Shown here: positions 6,153 through 7,207 of the stretch, piece by piece | Layout of the letters: the number at the start of each line of letters is the position of its first letter | Position numbering within the stretch: position 1 is the first letter of the stretch | NCBI GenBank assembly: GCA_905182935.1 | Contig: CAJJDL010000189.1 | Span: forward strand, 1 to 7,207 | Length of the DNA stretch: 7,207 nucleotides | Reading direction: 5' to 3' | Source of the DNA: an uncultured Nitrospinaceae bacterium | GTDB taxonomy: Bacteria; Nitrospinota; Nitrospinia; Nitrospinales; VA-1 | Translations under genes and position numbers: made by a program | The notes under the pieces: generated by a model | Database searches by the model: none | Told to the model about the DNA's origin: nothing | What the model saw: only the letters and a program-made list of their open reading frames with translations

Positions 6153-7207
6153 TTACGATTCGAGGCACCCAACAAGTTCGTTTTTTTGCACATCCTTTAT
6201 GATGACGGGTACTAGTTGGTTTTTCAGAGAGCTTTCTGTGTCAATACGAACAGGAATATAGTGCTCGGAGTAACCTTTTAATACGCCGTCTACTTTTGGT
6301 TCTTCAATAAGTACGGTAACTTTTCTTCCAATAAAACTTTTATAAAATAAGTGAGCTTTTTCTTTCACCAAATTACTAAGAATTAGATTGCGTTCTTTTT
6401 TTGTGGTGTTTTTAATATTGTTTTTAAAGCTATATGCTTCGGTGCCGGAGCGCGGTGAATACGAAAAAACATGCAGATAAGAAAACGGTAGTTCTTCTAT
6501 CAGTTTACGAGTGCACTCAAAACTTTTTTCACTTTCACCGGGGAACCCAACAATCACATCGGCACCGAGTCCAAGCGGTGTAATCCTGTTAGTGGCGAGT
6601 CGTGTTATATGTTTATATTGTTCGGCGTTATAATTGCGTCGCATTTTAGAAAGTATTTCAGTGTCTCCGCTTTGTAGCGGAATATGGAGGTGCGGGCATA
6701 TTTTTTCATGCTGTGCAATAAGTTCAATGAGGTGGTCATCAATTTCCATTGGGTTTATTGAGCTTAAACGTACACGAAATTCCCCAGGTAGGTTTGCGAT
6801 ATCCCTTACCAATGATGAAAATGTTTCTTTTAAACGAAAATCCATACCCCAGGTTCCGAGGTTGATTCCAGTCAGTGTGATTTCTTTATAACCTCCATTA
6901 ATAGCGTGTTGGACGTTGTCGAGTATATTTTTTCTCGTATCGCTAGCGGATGACCCTCTTGCTCTAACAACGGTACAGAATGAACAATTTTCATCGCACC
7001 CAGTTTGTACTTTGATGAAAGCCTTTGTCCTTCCTTGAAGTTGAGTAATCGGTAGTGTTTTGAACTCTCGGTCGGCATAGATATCCGACATGTAGATCTC
7101 GGCAAGTCCTGACCGTTTTTGCAGTGAGTTATTTTTTATTTTTTCCTTAAGTATTTCTGCGATTTTTAGCTTGTCTGCGTTACCCAGAACAATATCAAGT
7201 CCTTCCA
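6153..7207 (-). CDS. mtaB: tRNA t6A37 methylthiotransferase MtaB, 5' end outside the window
   Basis: Radical-SAM enzyme of the MiaB/RimO/MtaB methylthiotransferase family that converts t6A37 of ANN-decoding tRNAs to ms2t6A37. About 350 C-terminal residues are present. The frame stays open from the first in-window ATG (7089-7091) to the window edge, reading GLDIVLGNADKLKI, the end of the N-terminal UPF0004 domain, so that ATG is internal and roughly 90 residues are missing. The radical-SAM cluster motif CDENCSFC (CxxxCxxC; Cys codons at 6996-6998, 6984-6986 and 6975-6977) is intact, followed by GGYKEITLTGINLGTWG, HLHIPLQSGD and ADVIVGFPGE; a C-terminal TRAM-like segment ends the protein. The TGINLG signature and the GNADK context favour MtaB over MiaB or RimO. 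After the cluster, where relatives often read CxxP-ARG, this protein has CTVVRARG. smpB follows 45 nt downstream. Confidence 0.9.
   Translation of the reverse strand, partial: EGLDIVLGNADKLKIAEILKEKIKNNSLQKRSGLAEIYMSDIYADREFKTLPITQLQGRTKAFIKVQTGCDENCSFCTVVRARGSSASDTRKNILDNVQHAINGGYKEITLTGINLGTWGMDFRLKETFSSLVRDIANLPGEFRVRLSSINPMEIDDHLIELIAQHEKICPHLHIPLQSGDTEILSKMRRNYNAEQYKHITRLATNRITPLGLGADVIVGFPGESEKSFECTRKLIEELPFSYLHVFSYSPRSGTEAYSFKNNIKNTTKKERNLILSNLVKEKAHLFYKSFIGRKVTVLIEEPKVDGVLKGYSEHYIPVRIDTESSLKNQLVPVIIKDVQKNELVGCLES

Noticed and set aside
6872..7105. Overlapping minus-strand frame within mtaB, suggesting a frameshifted gene
   Set aside because: The mtaB frame is open and family-like from 6153 to the window edge; the other frame is a shadow.

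Overview
This window is a compact, AT-rich stretch of bacterial chromosome made almost entirely of housekeeping genes. The protein sequences look proteobacterial. The single-domain HisB, the joined ispA and dxs, and the style of MtaB and SmpB fit best with the former Deltaproteobacteria (Desulfobacterota, SAR324 or relatives). That placement is an impression from sequence style, not a computed result. There are no tRNA or rRNA genes, CRISPR arrays, insertion sequences or phage genes, and I see no defence or otherwise exotic system.

Plus strand, 1-5335. A non-coding leader (1-214) carries a good sigma70-type promoter. It is followed by ispA (farnesyl/geranylgeranyl diphosphate synthase) and dxs (1-deoxy-D-xylulose-5-phosphate synthase), which are the prenyl-chain-building step and the first step of the MEP isoprenoid pathway. 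dxs runs by an 8-nt overlap into hisB, hisB overlaps hisH by 1 nt, and an EamA/DMT-family transporter follows hisH closely. The set ispA-dxs-hisB-hisH-eamA therefore reads as one transcription unit mixing isoprenoid synthesis, histidine synthesis and an exporter-like membrane protein. hisF, the obligate partner of hisH, is not in the window.

Middle, 5336-5652. A 110-nt AT-rich gap with no convincing terminator leads to a small unrecognised two-helix membrane protein on the plus strand. Its stop codon overlaps the stop of smpB on the other strand through a shared TTAA.

Minus strand, 7207-5649. mtaB (tRNA t6A37 methylthiotransferase, 5' end outside the window) is followed after 45 nt by smpB (tmRNA-binding protein). 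They are probably co-transcribed, converging on the plus-strand unit.

The points most worth a second look are local. An A8 tract near the 3' end of dxs separates a normal-length Dxs from an unusual Lys/Asn/Ser-rich tail, and a -1 slip there would end the protein at the usual family length. The start of ispA is not well supported, because the Shine-Dalgarno-like sequence is far upstream and possibly in a hairpin. The EamA gene has two competing starts. The small membrane protein has no recognised family.
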